In this document: positions 1 to 8,241 of the stretch, one piece after another
How the letters are laid out: the number at the start of each line of letters is the position of its first letter
Position numbering within the stretch: the first letter of the stretch is position 1
Assembly: GCA_035548375.1 (NCBI GenBank)
Contig: DASZTG010000011.1
Coordinates: 58,586 to 122,585, forward strand
Direction of reading: 5' to 3'
Length of the DNA: 64,000 nt
Origin: JACQAP01 sp035548375
GTDB taxonomy: Bacteria > Pseudomonadota > Gammaproteobacteria > Burkholderiales > JACQAP01
Program-made: the position numbers and the translations under genes
The notes under the pieces: model-generated
Told to the model about the DNA's origin: nothing
Database searches by the model: none
What the model saw: the letters and a program-made list of their open reading frames with translations, nothing else

Positions 1-1
1 C

Positions 2-397
2 GACGGCCTGTTCCGCGAACTGCAGGCGCCGGTTCCGGTGATCGACCTGTACCGGCGCAACCTCCAGCGCACCTACGTGCTGCTGTTGCTGGTGGCGGCA
101 GGCGTCGAGAACGATCCGCAGGCGCCGTCGAAGGGTATCGAATCGCGCAATGTCGACGCGGACGTTCCCGGCGCGCAGGAGCGGCAGGTCCCGGTGTCGC
201 GCGCCGCCTCTTCGCCCCTTTCGGATGTTGCACAGCTCTACGGCAAGGATGGTTTTCCGAGCGAGTTTCGCGCCGCACTGCGCCTGGGGGCGGTCGATCT
301 GCAATCCAAGATCGACGGCGCGATCGCACGCGTCAAGCATCCCGGCACGCTGGCGCTGCTGCGCGAGCTCAAGGCGCGCCTCGAGCGCATGCCCTGA
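2..397 (+). CDS. C-terminal end of a probable zinc-dependent metalloprotease (partial)
   Basis: The reading frame is open from the left edge, so only about the last 131 residues are present. They contain a tyrosine/arginine-rich stretch (LYRRNLQRTYV) followed by a low-complexity linker and a charged helical tail with alternating Lys/Arg and Leu. In my knowledge of the large DUF5117/DUF4953 zinc metalloproteases, the C-terminus carries a YRRNLQR segment and a helical tail of this kind, so I infer that family. The HExxH site would lie upstream, outside the window, so activity cannot be judged. The gene ends 42 bp before the next start on the same strand. Confidence 0.5.
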   Translation, partial: DGLFRELQAPVPVIDLYRRNLQRTYVLLLLVAAGVENDPQAPSKGIESRNVDADVPGAQERQVPVSRAASSPLSDVAQLYGKDGFPSEFRAALRLGAVDLQSKIDGAIARVKHPGTLALLRELKARLERMP

Positions 398-439
398 GCG
401 AATGTTGCTCGTGTCGCGCGCGTGCCGGGTCGTAGCGCC

Positions 440-2665
440 ATGACGCGCTCGGGTGCAGATTTTCCCCGGCTGCTGGAATGCATCGAGGCACGGTTCCCGG
501 CATTTCGCAATGCACTGCTGGCGCAAGCGGGTACTGAACTCGAGTGCGTGAGTCTCGCCGCCGGCGGCATTTTGCTGCGCAAGGGCGAGGACGCCCATTC
601 TCTCTACGTCGTGGTTTCCGGGACGCTGCGCGCGACGACCGTCATGGAAGACGGCCGCGAGCTCATCTTGTCGGAATTCGGGCGTGGCGAGATCGCCGGC
701 GAGATGGCCATCTTGACTGGCGGCGGCACCTACAGCGCGACCGTGTCGGCGCAGGAAGACGCGGTGCTGGTCAGGGTGCCGCGCGAAGTTTTCGACGCGC
801 TCGTGCGCGCGGTGCCCTCGGCGGTGCGTGAGCTGGCCGGCGGCATTCGCCGGCGGCTTGCCCGCGACCAGCTCGCCGTGGGTTTGCCGAAACTGTTCGG
901 CCCGCTGGACGAGGCCATGCTCGGCTTCGTCGAGGAGCGGGTGGAGTGGGTCAGGTTGTACGCCGGGCAGACGCTGTTCGCGCAGGGCGACAAGGGCGAA
1001 GACCTTTATTTCGTGCTGGGGGGACGGCTGCGCGCGGTGTCCGGCGGCGGCCGCACCCTGGGCGAGATGACCCGCGGCGAGAGCATAGGCGAGATCGCCT
1101 TGTTGACCGGCGAGGTGCGCACCGCGACCGTCGTTGCCGTTCGCGACAGCGACCTCGTGCGCATTTCGCGGCCGGCGTTCGACGAGATCGTCCGCCGGTA
1201 TCCGAAAGTCATGCAGACGATCACGCGCATCGTGATCCAGCGGCTGCGGGCCAAGGAAGGACCGGGACAGTTCGCCGTTACGGGCAAGTGCGTCGCCATC
1301 CTTGCAACGGACTCGCAAAATTCCACCGCGGCCCTTGCAGAACGCTTGGTGCGCGCTCTTGCGACGATAGGCCCGACACTGCATTTGTCGGCCGCGCGGG
1401 TCGACAGCCTGCTGAGGCGCCCGGACATCGCCGCCGCGGAGGATGACGAAGCCGCGGGCGTTCGGCTGACCGCCTGGCTGGACGAGCAGGAATCGCATCA
1501 CAGGTTTCTGGTTTACGAAACCGACGGCGCGCCGTCACGCTGGACGCGACGCTGCCTGCGCCAGGCCGATGAAATCCTCCTGGTTGCGAACGCCGGCGCG
1601 GACTGCGCGCCTGGCGAAATCGAGAAGAGCCTGCTCGGCAGCGGCGACATCTCGAAGGCACGGCAAAACCTGGTGATGCTGCACGCTGACGGCAGTCGCC
1701 TGCCGTCGGGCACGTCGCGCTGGTTCGCGGGTCGGAATGTGCAGCGTGTGTTCCACGTGCGCCTGGACAGGGAGGAAGATTTCGCGCGCGTGGCGCGCTG
1801 CCTCGGCGACGTGGCCATCGGCCTGGTGCTGGGGGGCGGAGGCGCGCGCGGCCTGGCGCACATCGGCGTGGTGCGGGCATTGCGCGAGGCGGGCGTGCCG
1901 ATCGACATGATCGGCGGCACCAGCATGGGGGCGGTCATGGCCTCGCTGGTCGCGATGGACCAGGACTGGCGCCAGATGCTCGAAACCAACCGGGAAGCCT
2001 GGCTTCGCGGGAGGCCGCACAAGGAATATTCCCTGCCTTTCATTTCGCTGATCCGCAGCCGGCGCCTCGACAACATGGCCAGGAAGATCTGGGGCGGGCT
2101 GGAGATCGAAGACCTGTGGCTGAATTTCTTCTGCGTCTCCTGCAATCTGTCCACTGCCACGACCCGGATCCATGAACGCGGAATGCTCTGGAAAGCGGTC
2201 AGGGCGAGCGCGTCGCTGCCCGGGGTGTTCGTGCCGGTGTTGAGCGACGGCCATATCCTCGTGGATGGCGGCCTGGTCAATAATTTGCCCGGCGACGTGA
2301 TGCGCGAACGGGCATGCCGGAAGCTGATCGTCGTCGATGTCGGATCCGAGCGCGAATTCATTTTCAAGCTGGCCGAGTTTCCCTCGCCGTGGCAGCTCCT
2401 GCGCAATCGCGTGCTGCCGTTCGCCGCGCGCATCGAGGTGCCGCATATCGTCGACGTGTTGATGCGCACGACCGATGTGAGCAGCAGCCAGAAGACGCGC
2501 GAAGTCAGGAACAATGCCGACGTCTGCCTGCGCCCGCCGATCGACGCCTACGGCGTGCTGCAGTTCGAGGCGCTCGACGAGATCGCGGAGGTCGGCTACC
2601 GCTACGCGAAGGCCAGGCTCGAAGAACTGCGCGCCGATACGGCCGGGATTTTTCCCACGGCTTGA
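440..2665 (+). CDS. Patatin-like phospholipase with two cyclic nucleotide-binding domains
   Basis: This is a probable serine lipid acyl hydrolase of the NTE/RssA type (741 residues). Two cNMP-binding-like domains occupy roughly residues 40-140 and 175-275; each has the GE(I/M)A phosphate-binding-cassette pattern. The patatin domain follows, with the oxyanion loop GGGGARG at residues 465-471, the nucleophile elbow GTSMG (Ser495) and the catalytic Asp609 in a DGG motif. The Ser-Asp dyad is therefore complete. A GTG 18 bases upstream (422) is possible, but the ATG at 440 is the more conventional start. The domain order regulatory-regulatory-catalytic is that of bacterial neuropathy-target-esterase homologues. 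It converges on the next gene with a 10-bp gap. Whether the sensor domains bind cAMP, cGMP or no ligand cannot be told from sequence. Confidence 0.9.
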   Translation: MTRSGADFPRLLECIEARFPAFRNALLAQAGTELECVSLAAGGILLRKGEDAHSLYVVVSGTLRATTVMEDGRELILSEFGRGEIAGEMAILTGGGTYSATVSAQEDAVLVRVPREVFDALVRAVPSAVRELAGGIRRRLARDQLAVGLPKLFGPLDEAMLGFVEERVEWVRLYAGQTLFAQGDKGEDLYFVLGGRLRAVSGGGRTLGEMTRGESIGEIALLTGEVRTATVVAVRDSDLVRISRPAFDEIVRRYPKVMQTITRIVIQRLRAKEGPGQFAVTGKCVAILATDSQNSTAALAERLVRALATIGPTLHLSAARVDSLLRRPDIAAAEDDEAAGVRLTAWLDEQESHHRFLVYETDGAPSRWTRRCLRQADEILLVANAGADCAPGEIEKSLLGSGDISKARQNLVMLHADGSRLPSGTSRWFAGRNVQRVFHVRLDREEDFARVARCLGDVAIGLVLGGGGARGLAHIGVVRALREAGVPIDMIGGTSMGAVMASLVAMDQDWRQMLETNREAWLRGRPHKEYSLPFISLIRSRRLDNMARKIWGGLEIEDLWLNFFCVSCNLSTATTRIHERGMLWKAVRASASLPGVFVPVLSDGHILVDGGLVNNLPGDVMRERACRKLIVVDVGSEREFIFKLAEFPSPWQLLRNRVLPFAARIEVPHIVDVLMRTTDVSSSQKTREVRNNADVCLRPPIDAYGVLQFEALDEIAEVGYRYAKARLEELRADTAGIFPTA

Positions 2666-2675
2666 GCGCGGGCGC

Positions 2676-3755
2676 TCAACGGCCGGCCTTCTCGAACAGC
2701 CCGCAGAGATTGTCGAGGGATTTGTCGAAAAAGGCCGTGAGCTTTTTCTGCAGCAACAGCCTGAACATCAAGCGGAAAAAAAGATTGTCGCGCACGTAGA
2801 GCTCCAGCGCGAGTTCGGTCGCGTTGCCTGGCGTCCTCGTCAGAAAGTACCGGCAGGCCATGATCTTCTTCAGGTCGGTCTCCCAGAGCTCCATGGTCGA
2901 TTCGCTGACCTTGACTTCGGTGGTCATCAGTTCGACGCCTTCCTCTCCGCGCATGCAGCGATGCGTCTTTCCGATCCGGTTCTCCCGGTCGCCGGACATG
3001 TCAACCCTGGTGGCGCCTTCGATCCAGTCCAGGCGCCCGGGCAAATCGATGATCCTCTGGTACACCTCTTCGATGGGAGCGTCTATCGTTCGCGTGAGCG
3101 TTGCCATCCTGCGCGGATTCGTCATTCCGCCCGGCGCCGGCGGCGCGACATGTATTTCCGCGCGATAACCTTCGAGCGGCCGGATCGCGTATTCGATGGT
3201 GCCGAGGCTCTCATACGCGTCCGTGCCCCTTACGAAGGATCCCGCATCGATTTCCTGCCCGCCGGATGCAAGCAGGGTCTGGCTCGTAGCCAGGAGATAC
3301 TCGCGCACGTCGACCGAGTTCTTGAGCAGGCGATGGGCGATGATGATGTCCTTGCCGATGAACTTCACGTGATCTTTCACCTGCATGGTGGCGGCAGAAC
3401 CGTAATGCGCGACCATTTTCAGCGTAATGCCGCCGGTGCCCGCGCAGGCGCCACATTGGCAGACGCGAAAGTATTCGAATTTCTTCAGGTAGGCATGGAA
3501 TGCGACGTACATCTGCCTTGCCTGTTGCACGAGCTCTTGCGGCGAGGGAGGGGCGCCATTGCGGTAGAAGAGCACCGCATCGCCCTCGAATTCCGAAACC
3601 TTCATGCCGATCGAATTGGCATCGACCAGCAGCTCCAGCAACTCGCGCACGATATGCTGGCTGTGCCGGACCTCGGTCTCGGCGATGAATTTGGTGAAGC
3701 CGCCGATGTCCGGAATGAAGAACAGGACGGCGTCGTCTGCGGATTGGGTCGTCAT
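2676..3755 (-). CDS. DUF2652 domain protein with C-terminal SRPBCC/polyketide-cyclase-like domain
   Basis: This 359-residue protein has two parts. Residues about 10-150 begin with FFIPDIGGFTKFI and continue to FEGDAVLFY, the pattern of DUF2652, a domain distantly related to class III adenylate cyclase catalytic folds. Residues about 205-355 look like an SRPBCC (START-like) lipid or hydrophobe-binding domain, with a typical beginning (RTIDAPIEEVYQRIIDL) and a long C-terminal helix. A cysteine cluster (CxCGAC) lies near residue 120. No enzymatic activity has been assigned to such fusions as far as I know, so the function is unknown. The ATG at 3755 is the first in frame. The terminator-like hairpin at 3796-3845 lies directly upstream, so the gene probably has its own promoter. 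Confidence 0.8.
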   Translation of the reverse strand: MTTQSADDAVLFFIPDIGGFTKFIAETEVRHSQHIVRELLELLVDANSIGMKVSEFEGDAVLFYRNGAPPSPQELVQQARQMYVAFHAYLKKFEYFRVCQCGACAGTGGITLKMVAHYGSAATMQVKDHVKFIGKDIIIAHRLLKNSVDVREYLLATSQTLLASGGQEIDAGSFVRGTDAYESLGTIEYAIRPLEGYRAEIHVAPPAPGGMTNPRRMATLTRTIDAPIEEVYQRIIDLPGRLDWIEGATRVDMSGDRENRIGKTHRCMRGEEGVELMTTEVKVSESTMELWETDLKKIMACRYFLTRTPGNATELALELYVRDNLFFRLMFRLLLQKKLTAFFDKSLDNLCGLFEKAGR

Positions 3756-3795
3756 CGGTTGTCGTTGAGCGGCAGGACGTGTCGCGATGATTCAC

Positions 3796-3845
3796 AAAAA
3801 GGGCTTCCGGGTCGCGCCAGGCGCGTTGGCGTCCACTGGAAGCCC
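3796..3845 (-). terminator. Rho-independent terminator on the minus strand
   Basis: Read on the minus strand, GGGCTTCC (3838-3845) pairs perfectly with GGAAGCCC (3801-3808), the loop contains a second GC-rich hairpin (CGCGCC/GGCGCG), and five T residues follow (3796-3800). This fits an intrinsic terminator. It sits between the candidate 6S RNA and the start of the DUF2652 gene and would insulate that gene. Confidence 0.6.
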
Positions 3846-3910
3846 GCTTTTCCTACCGGCGATCTCGACTCCGGTCGTACAAAGGGCGCGACTTGCGTCA
3901 CGCCCTTTGC

Positions 3911-4083
3911 GTTGCCTCGATCGCCCGGTGGCATAACCCTCAAACACGGGTTCTAAAGTGGTCGCCGCCCCGCCTGCATCAGGCTCACCGCGACTTCGCG
4001 GCGCGCGCAACAGCAAATCCGACGGGCAACAACCGGATCGTACTACCTTGGGTTTGAGCATCCATCCCGGGTTCAGAAGCAAC
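3911..4083 (-). ncRNA. ssrS: Candidate 6S RNA
   Basis: The minus strand of this gap folds into one long interrupted rod. From outside in: GTTGCTTC (4076-4083) pairs with GAGGCAAC (3911-3918); CCCGG (4067-4071) with CCGGG (3924-3928); CTCAAAC (4052-4058) with GTTTGAG (3939-3945). An open bubble of about 14-17 nt per side follows, then an 11-bp stem (GGTTGTTGCCC with GGGCGGCGACC, with G-U pairs) capped by small hairpins. Closing stem, central bubble and terminal stem, total about 173 nt, is the 6S RNA architecture that mimics an open promoter and binds sigma-70 polymerase. The 3' strand reads GUUUGAGGGUUAUGCC, close to the E. coli 6S segment GUUCAAGGGUUACAGCC. A 9-bp hairpin (CAAAGGGCG/CGCCCTTTG, 3880-3909) follows directly. 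No protein-coding frame explains the region. The identity is inferred from structure and that short similarity. Confidence 0.6.
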
Positions 4084-4086
4084 CCC

Positions 4087-4115
4087 AGTTAGCGCCGATT
4101 GCGCGATGGAGTCAA
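4087..4115 (-). promoter_or_regulatory. Putative sigma-70 promoter of the candidate 6S RNA
   Basis: On the minus strand a TTGACT -35 box (4110-4115) is followed after exactly 17 bp by CTAACT (4087-4092), a weak -10 match. Transcription would begin near 4080, at the 5' foot of the predicted RNA rod, which is why I accept the weak -10. Confidence 0.45.
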
Positions 4116-4251
4116 GCAGATTTTCCGGCGGCGGCCAGGTGCGAAATTTCGCGATTTCAGATTGTTGGTTTCACTGGATTTTTATGATTGCGATTCAGCA
4201 TCCTTGGGCGCGAAAGATCGCGGTCGTCTTGCCGGTTCCGGCTGGTTCGAT

Positions 4252-5979
4252 TCATCCCTGCCTGGATGCGAGCTTGCCCTTGATGACTTCGCCTGCGAAA
4301 CGTCCGGTCGATTCCCCGTTCTCCAGTGTCACGACTCCGTTGACGATGGTTGCGCGGATGCCTTCGGCTTTCTGCACCAATCGCCGTGCGCCACCTGGCA
4401 GGTCGCTCTCGACCGTGGGCAACAGCGGGCGCACGCGGCCTTCCTCGAACAGGAGCAGGTCGGCCTTGTAGCCTTCCTTCAAGAGGCCGCGCCCGTCGAG
4501 CTCGAAGGCCTGCGCAATGTCGTTCGAAAGTTTCTTCACGGCCTGTTCCAGCGTGAAGGCGCCGCGTTTGTCGACCCAGTAATGCAACAAGTGGGTCTGC
4601 AGGGATGAGCCCATTTCCTGCGCGACGTGGGCGCCGGAGTCGGAGAAGGTCGCAAGGGTCGAATCCCGCTCGAGCATGGCCAGCACGTCGTCGCGATTCT
4701 CGTTGACGATGGGTTGCTGGTAGATCTGGTCGGCATTCGCTAGCGACAGGTCGATCATGACTTCGACCGGATGCTTGCCGCCGGCGCGCGCCAGCTCGCT
4801 GATCGTCGGGTCATCCCAGTCGACGCCCTTGAGCGCAAACAGATTGTCGTAGTCCGGCTTGCGCGGATCGGTCGTTGCCGCGCCGCCGCCTTGCATCCTG
4901 TTGTCCTTCGGTTTCATCCCCGCTTCCGCGGCGACAAGCTCGCGGCGAACCGCGGGTTCGCGCAACCGCCTCTTCTGCTCTTCGAGCGGCAACGCGCGGA
5001 TCGGCTTCCACGCGGGCAGCACGTCGAAGGGGAGGTAGGATTTCAACGAGAAAATCGCGTTGATCGAGCGCGTTCCGCCTTGGCCGAACATGCGTCCGCC
5101 GGTGGCGTTGACGTCCGCGATGGTATCGAGCTGTGCTTGCCACGATGCCGGGTCTTCGCCCTGGTGCGTTGAAATCAGGCCGAACATGATGGGGCGCCTG
5201 TAGGCGAGCGCGAATCGCTTCATGCGCGAGAGGAAGGCGTCGTTTTCGGCACGGTCAAGGATGTCGGGGCCGATCTGGAAAATGCCGTCGCCGAGATCGC
5301 CCATCGTCGCAACGATGCGCTCGGTCTCGTCCCATGAGGCGATGCGGCTCGCGACCGGCGTGCCGTCGGGGGTCAGGTGCGTATGCGAACGCGAGGTCGA
5401 AAAGCCCTTGGCGCCGGCCTTGATCCCTTGCCGGACCAATTGCGCCATGCGGCCGATTTCCTCGTCGGTGGCCTTGTCCGTCACCGCGCGCCTGCCCATC
5501 ACGTACATGCGTACCGCCGAATGGCCGATGTACATCGCGTGGTTCAACGCCTTCGGCCGGCGCTCGACTGCGGCGAGGTATTCGGGGAAGGACTCCCAGG
5601 TCCAGTCGATGCCGGCCGCCATTGCGGCGGTCGGAATGTCCTCGACGTAGGACAGGCTGTTCGCGACCCACTCGCGGTCGGCGGGCTTGCAGGGAGCGAG
5701 CGTGAAGCCGCAGTTGCTCATCACCACCGAGGTCACGCCGTGGTAGCAGGAACACGTTCCGAGCGGGTCCCACATGACCTGTGCATCCATGTGGGTGTGG
5801 CCGTCGATGAAGCCGGGCGAGACGATCAGGCCGTTGGCGTCGATCGTGCGTTTCGCTGCCTCTGTGATGCGGCCGACTTTCACGATGCGGCCATTCGATA
5901 CGCCGACATCGGCCGCGAAACGCGCGGCGCCCGAACCGTCGATGACCGTTCCACCTCGTATCAAAAGGTCCAGGGGCAT
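4252..5979 (-). CDS. N-acyl-D-amino-acid deacylase / D-aminoacylase family amidohydrolase
   Basis: The protein (575 residues) is a metal-dependent amidohydrolase expected to release D-amino acids or related amines from N-acyl substrates. Residues 1-60 form the small beta-sandwich typical of the family (LLIRGGTVIDGSG), followed by the metal-binding HxH (His61, His63 in GFIDGHTHMD). An SNCGF segment near residue 90 carries the cysteine that serves as a zinc ligand in D-aminoacylases. The late catalytic aspartate lies in SDSGAH, and the C-terminus returns to the sandwich (GYKADLLLF). I chose the ATG at 5979 because it opens the conserved N-terminal strand; the 42 extra in-frame codons upstream look noncoding. 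The exact substrate cannot be read from sequence. Confidence 0.85.
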   Translation of the reverse strand: MPLDLLIRGGTVIDGSGAARFAADVGVSNGRIVKVGRITEAAKRTIDANGLIVSPGFIDGHTHMDAQVMWDPLGTCSCYHGVTSVVMSNCGFTLAPCKPADREWVANSLSYVEDIPTAAMAAGIDWTWESFPEYLAAVERRPKALNHAMYIGHSAVRMYVMGRRAVTDKATDEEIGRMAQLVRQGIKAGAKGFSTSRSHTHLTPDGTPVASRIASWDETERIVATMGDLGDGIFQIGPDILDRAENDAFLSRMKRFALAYRRPIMFGLISTHQGEDPASWQAQLDTIADVNATGGRMFGQGGTRSINAIFSLKSYLPFDVLPAWKPIRALPLEEQKRRLREPAVRRELVAAEAGMKPKDNRMQGGGAATTDPRKPDYDNLFALKGVDWDDPTISELARAGGKHPVEVMIDLSLANADQIYQQPIVNENRDDVLAMLERDSTLATFSDSGAHVAQEMGSSLQTHLLHYWVDKRGAFTLEQAVKKLSNDIAQAFELDGRGLLKEGYKADLLLFEEGRVRPLLPTVESDLPGGARRLVQKAEGIRATIVNGVVTLENGESTGRFAGEVIKGKLASRQG

Positions 5980-6168
5980 GTCTTTTCCCGATTCGCTATC
6001 CGTTGAGCGAATGATCCATTTTATCCACGATCCCTGCATGCAGGTGACGCGATGCTCGTCGCGTCCGGGTCGGCGGAGCGTGCGCGCATTTCCCTCGCTC
6101 GGCAACGAGCGCGGCGGGTTCCGCGCGGCCGTGCACCGGCAAGCAGCGCGTCGTAGTAGCCTCTCGCC

Positions 6169-7389
6169 ATGGATTCCCTGATTACGGCGGCTGGCCGCGC
6201 GCTTGCCGCGGGCGATTCGCTCGGTGCGCTGAAGTTTGTGGCGCTACGCGACGATCCGCCCGCGCTGGCCTTGCGTGGCATCGCCATGGCGCAGCTCGGC
6301 GAGCTTGCGCGCGCACGCGAACTGTTGCGCCTTGCCGCACGCGGCTTCGGTGCGCACGAGGAATTGTCGCGTGCGCGTTGCGTCGTGGCCGAAGCCGAAG
6401 TGGCGCTTGCCATGCGCGACCTCGACGTTTCGCCGCGCGCATTGATGGCGGCCGCGGCCGCGCTTGAAGCGCGCGCGGATGTGTCGAATGCGATGCAGGC
6501 ACGCCTGATCGCTGTTCGCAGGCTTCTGCTCCTCGGCCGCCTCGATGCCGCCGCCGAGGCGCTGGCTGGCATCGAGGTGGGCGCCCTGCCGCCGTCGCTC
6601 GCGGCGGTGGCGGGGCTGGCCGCGGCGGAGCTCGCGCTGCGGTCGTTGCAGATCGGGCCGGCCAAGGCGGCGCTTGCCCGCGCACACGAGGCCGCCGATC
6701 GCGCGGGCGTCCCGGCGCTCATCGCGGAAGTCGAGGAAGCGCAAGCCGCGCTCGACCGACCCGCCGCGCGTCGACTGTCTTCCGGTGTAGAACGCATGCT
6801 TCGCCTCGACGAGGTGGCGGCGCTGCTCGAATCCGGCGATCTCGTCATCGACGCCTGTCGCCGCGGGCTGCGCTCCGGCGATTCATGGCGGTCGCTGGCG
6901 AGACGACCGGTCCTGTTCGCGCTGGCGCGTACGCTGGCGGAAGCCTGGCCTGGAGATATCGATCGCGAAAAGCTCATTGTGCGCGCCTTCCACGCAAGGC
7001 GTCCCGACGAGACGCATCGCGCAAGATTGCGCGTGGAAATCGGCCGGCTGCGGGCGCTCGTTTCCGGCCTGGCGGGCATCGAAGCCACGGATCGGGGGTT
7101 CTTGCTGCAACCGGCCGGCAATAAGACTGTCGTCTTGATTGCGCCCCCGATCGACGGCGACCAGGCCTCGCTCGTAGCGTTACTCGCCGACGGCGCCGCC
7201 TGGTCGACCTCGGCGCTGGCGCTGGCGCTCGGCGCGAGCCAGCGTACCGTCCAGCGGGCGCTCGTCGAACTCGAAGCCGCTGGCCGTGTCCGTTCCGTAG
7301 GGCGGGCGCGTACGCAACGCTGGCTGGCGCCGCCGCTGGCGGGATTCACGACAATCTTGTTACTCCCTGCGGCGCTGCCGTTCGAATAG
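6169..7389 (+). CDS. Winged-helix regulator with N-terminal TPR-like region
   Basis: This 406-residue cytoplasmic protein begins with about 210 residues of Ala/Leu-rich helical hairpins resembling TPR repeats. A region near 255-310 (DREKLIVRAFHARRPDETH then LRVEIGRLR) has the look of an OmpR/SARP-type winged helix. A second helix-turn-helix lies near 340-395 (STSALALALGASQRTVQRALVELEAAGRVRSVG). It is probably a transcription factor. It is followed by a YncE-like gene whose control region overlaps the 3' end of this gene, and the same motif recurs before the DUF899 gene at 9569, so it is the obvious candidate regulator of both. Effector and binding site are inferred. It is divergent from the amidohydrolase gene. 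Confidence 0.7.
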   Translation: MDSLITAAGRALAAGDSLGALKFVALRDDPPALALRGIAMAQLGELARARELLRLAARGFGAHEELSRARCVVAEAEVALAMRDLDVSPRALMAAAAALEARADVSNAMQARLIAVRRLLLLGRLDAAAEALAGIEVGALPPSLAAVAGLAAAELALRSLQIGPAKAALARAHEAADRAGVPALIAEVEEAQAALDRPAARRLSSGVERMLRLDEVAALLESGDLVIDACRRGLRSGDSWRSLARRPVLFALARTLAEAWPGDIDREKLIVRAFHARRPDETHRARLRVEIGRLRALVSGLAGIEATDRGFLLQPAGNKTVVLIAPPIDGDQASLVALLADGAAWSTSALALALGASQRTVQRALVELEAAGRVRSVGRARTQRWLAPPLAGFTTILLLPAALPFE

Positions 7390-7392
7390 AGT
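7344..7392 (+). promoter_or_regulatory. Activator-type promoter element, copy A
   Basis: The sequence CGACAATCTTGTTACTC (7349-7365), containing the dyad ACAA-TC-TTGT, is followed 21 bp later by TAGA (7387-7390). The identical 17-mer with identical spacing to TAGA recurs at 9479. If TAGAGT is the -10 box, the dyad centre lies about 43 bp upstream of the start, the class II activator position. No -35 hexamer is visible. The element overlaps the last codons of the regulator gene. Confidence 0.55.
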
Positions 7393-7435
7393 GGGATTGT
7401 GGCGCCGGCAGCCGGCGCGGAAAAGGAGGCAGGAA

Positions 7436-8104
7436 ATGGACAAGGCAGACAGGCAGGCGCGCGAAGCGCCGGTCCACGCGGCGCAGATCGTCCGCGAATA
7501 CGGGCCTTTCGCCGGTGCGTCCCGCGTGGGTGGCGTGACCTATGATGGCCGCAACGTCTGGGCCGCCACGGATTCGGGCCTGGTCGCGTTCGAGCCGGCA
7601 AGCGGCGACATCGCGCGCACGATCGAATGCGCCGGCAATGCGGGCACGGCCTTCGACGGCAAATTCCTGTACCAGATCGTCGAGGCCCGCATCGACAAGA
7701 TCGATCCCGCGACGGGGAAGGTGGTCAAGTCCATTCCCGCGCCCGGCAAGGGCGGAGATTCGGGAATGGCGTGGGCCGAAGGCAGCCTGTGGGTAGGGCA
7801 TCATCGCGAACGCAAGATCCACCAGATCGATCCCGACACCGGTGCGATCAAGCGCACCATCGAATCGAATCGCTTCGTGACCGGCGTGACCTGGGTCGAC
7901 GGCGAGATGTGGCACGGCACCTGGGAAAACGACGAGAGCGAGATTCGCCGCATCGATCCCGAGTCGGGCAAGGTGCTCGAGCGCATGGAGATGCCGAAGG
8001 GGGTCGGCGTCAGCGGGCTCGAATCCGACGGCAAGGACTTGTTCTACGCGGGCGCAGGCGGGCAAGCGAAGGTGCGCGCGGTGAAAAGGCCGAGAAAGCC
8101 GTGA
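7436..8104 (+). CDS. YncE/quinoprotein-like beta-propeller protein
   Basis: This 222-residue protein consists of repeated beta-propeller blades with the pattern (I/L)D(P)xTGK(V)xx(T/S)I and (W/V)G.xxxxIxxIDP (for example IDKIDPATGKVVKSIPAP and IHQIDPDTGAIKRTIES). This resembles the YncE and glutaminyl cyclotransferase-like propeller family. There is no signal peptide after the ATG, which is preceded by an unusually strong ribosome-binding site (AAAAGGAGG, 7 bases upstream). Expression probably depends on copy A of the shared element. The protein may act as a scaffold or bind a small molecule; no catalytic residues can be named. Confidence 0.7.
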   Translation: MDKADRQAREAPVHAAQIVREYGPFAGASRVGGVTYDGRNVWAATDSGLVAFEPASGDIARTIECAGNAGTAFDGKFLYQIVEARIDKIDPATGKVVKSIPAPGKGGDSGMAWAEGSLWVGHHRERKIHQIDPDTGAIKRTIESNRFVTGVTWVDGEMWHGTWENDESEIRRIDPESGKVLERMEMPKGVGVSGLESDGKDLFYAGAGGQAKVRAVKRPRKP

Positions 8105-8241
8105 CGACGTGACTATCGTGACGACGTGACTGTCGATCCAGAGACTGAAAGCATTTTCGGCTGTCACGACGGTCACGACGTATCGCGCGCATGTCGATTC
8201 GCGCGAGGACCATCCGTTCGGTGGGATACGGAGCGCAAGAC

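Noticed and set aside
2514..3956. 480-codon plus-strand frame across the DUF2652 gene
   Set aside because: Antisense to a DUF2652/SRPBCC protein and continues into the candidate 6S region.
3792..4082. 96-codon minus-strand frame
   Set aside because: It coincides with the predicted RNA rod and its terminators, has no ribosome-binding site and no protein-like composition.
3911..4083. Cobalamin or glycine riboswitch, tmRNA, RNase P or SRP RNA as identity for the structured RNA
   Set aside because: None of the conserved cores of these RNAs is present; size and bubble architecture fit 6S better.
6021..7601. 526-codon minus-strand frame opposite the winged-helix regulator
   Set aside because: Ser/Ala/Arg-rich antisense product; the plus-strand protein has clear HTH and TPR patterns.
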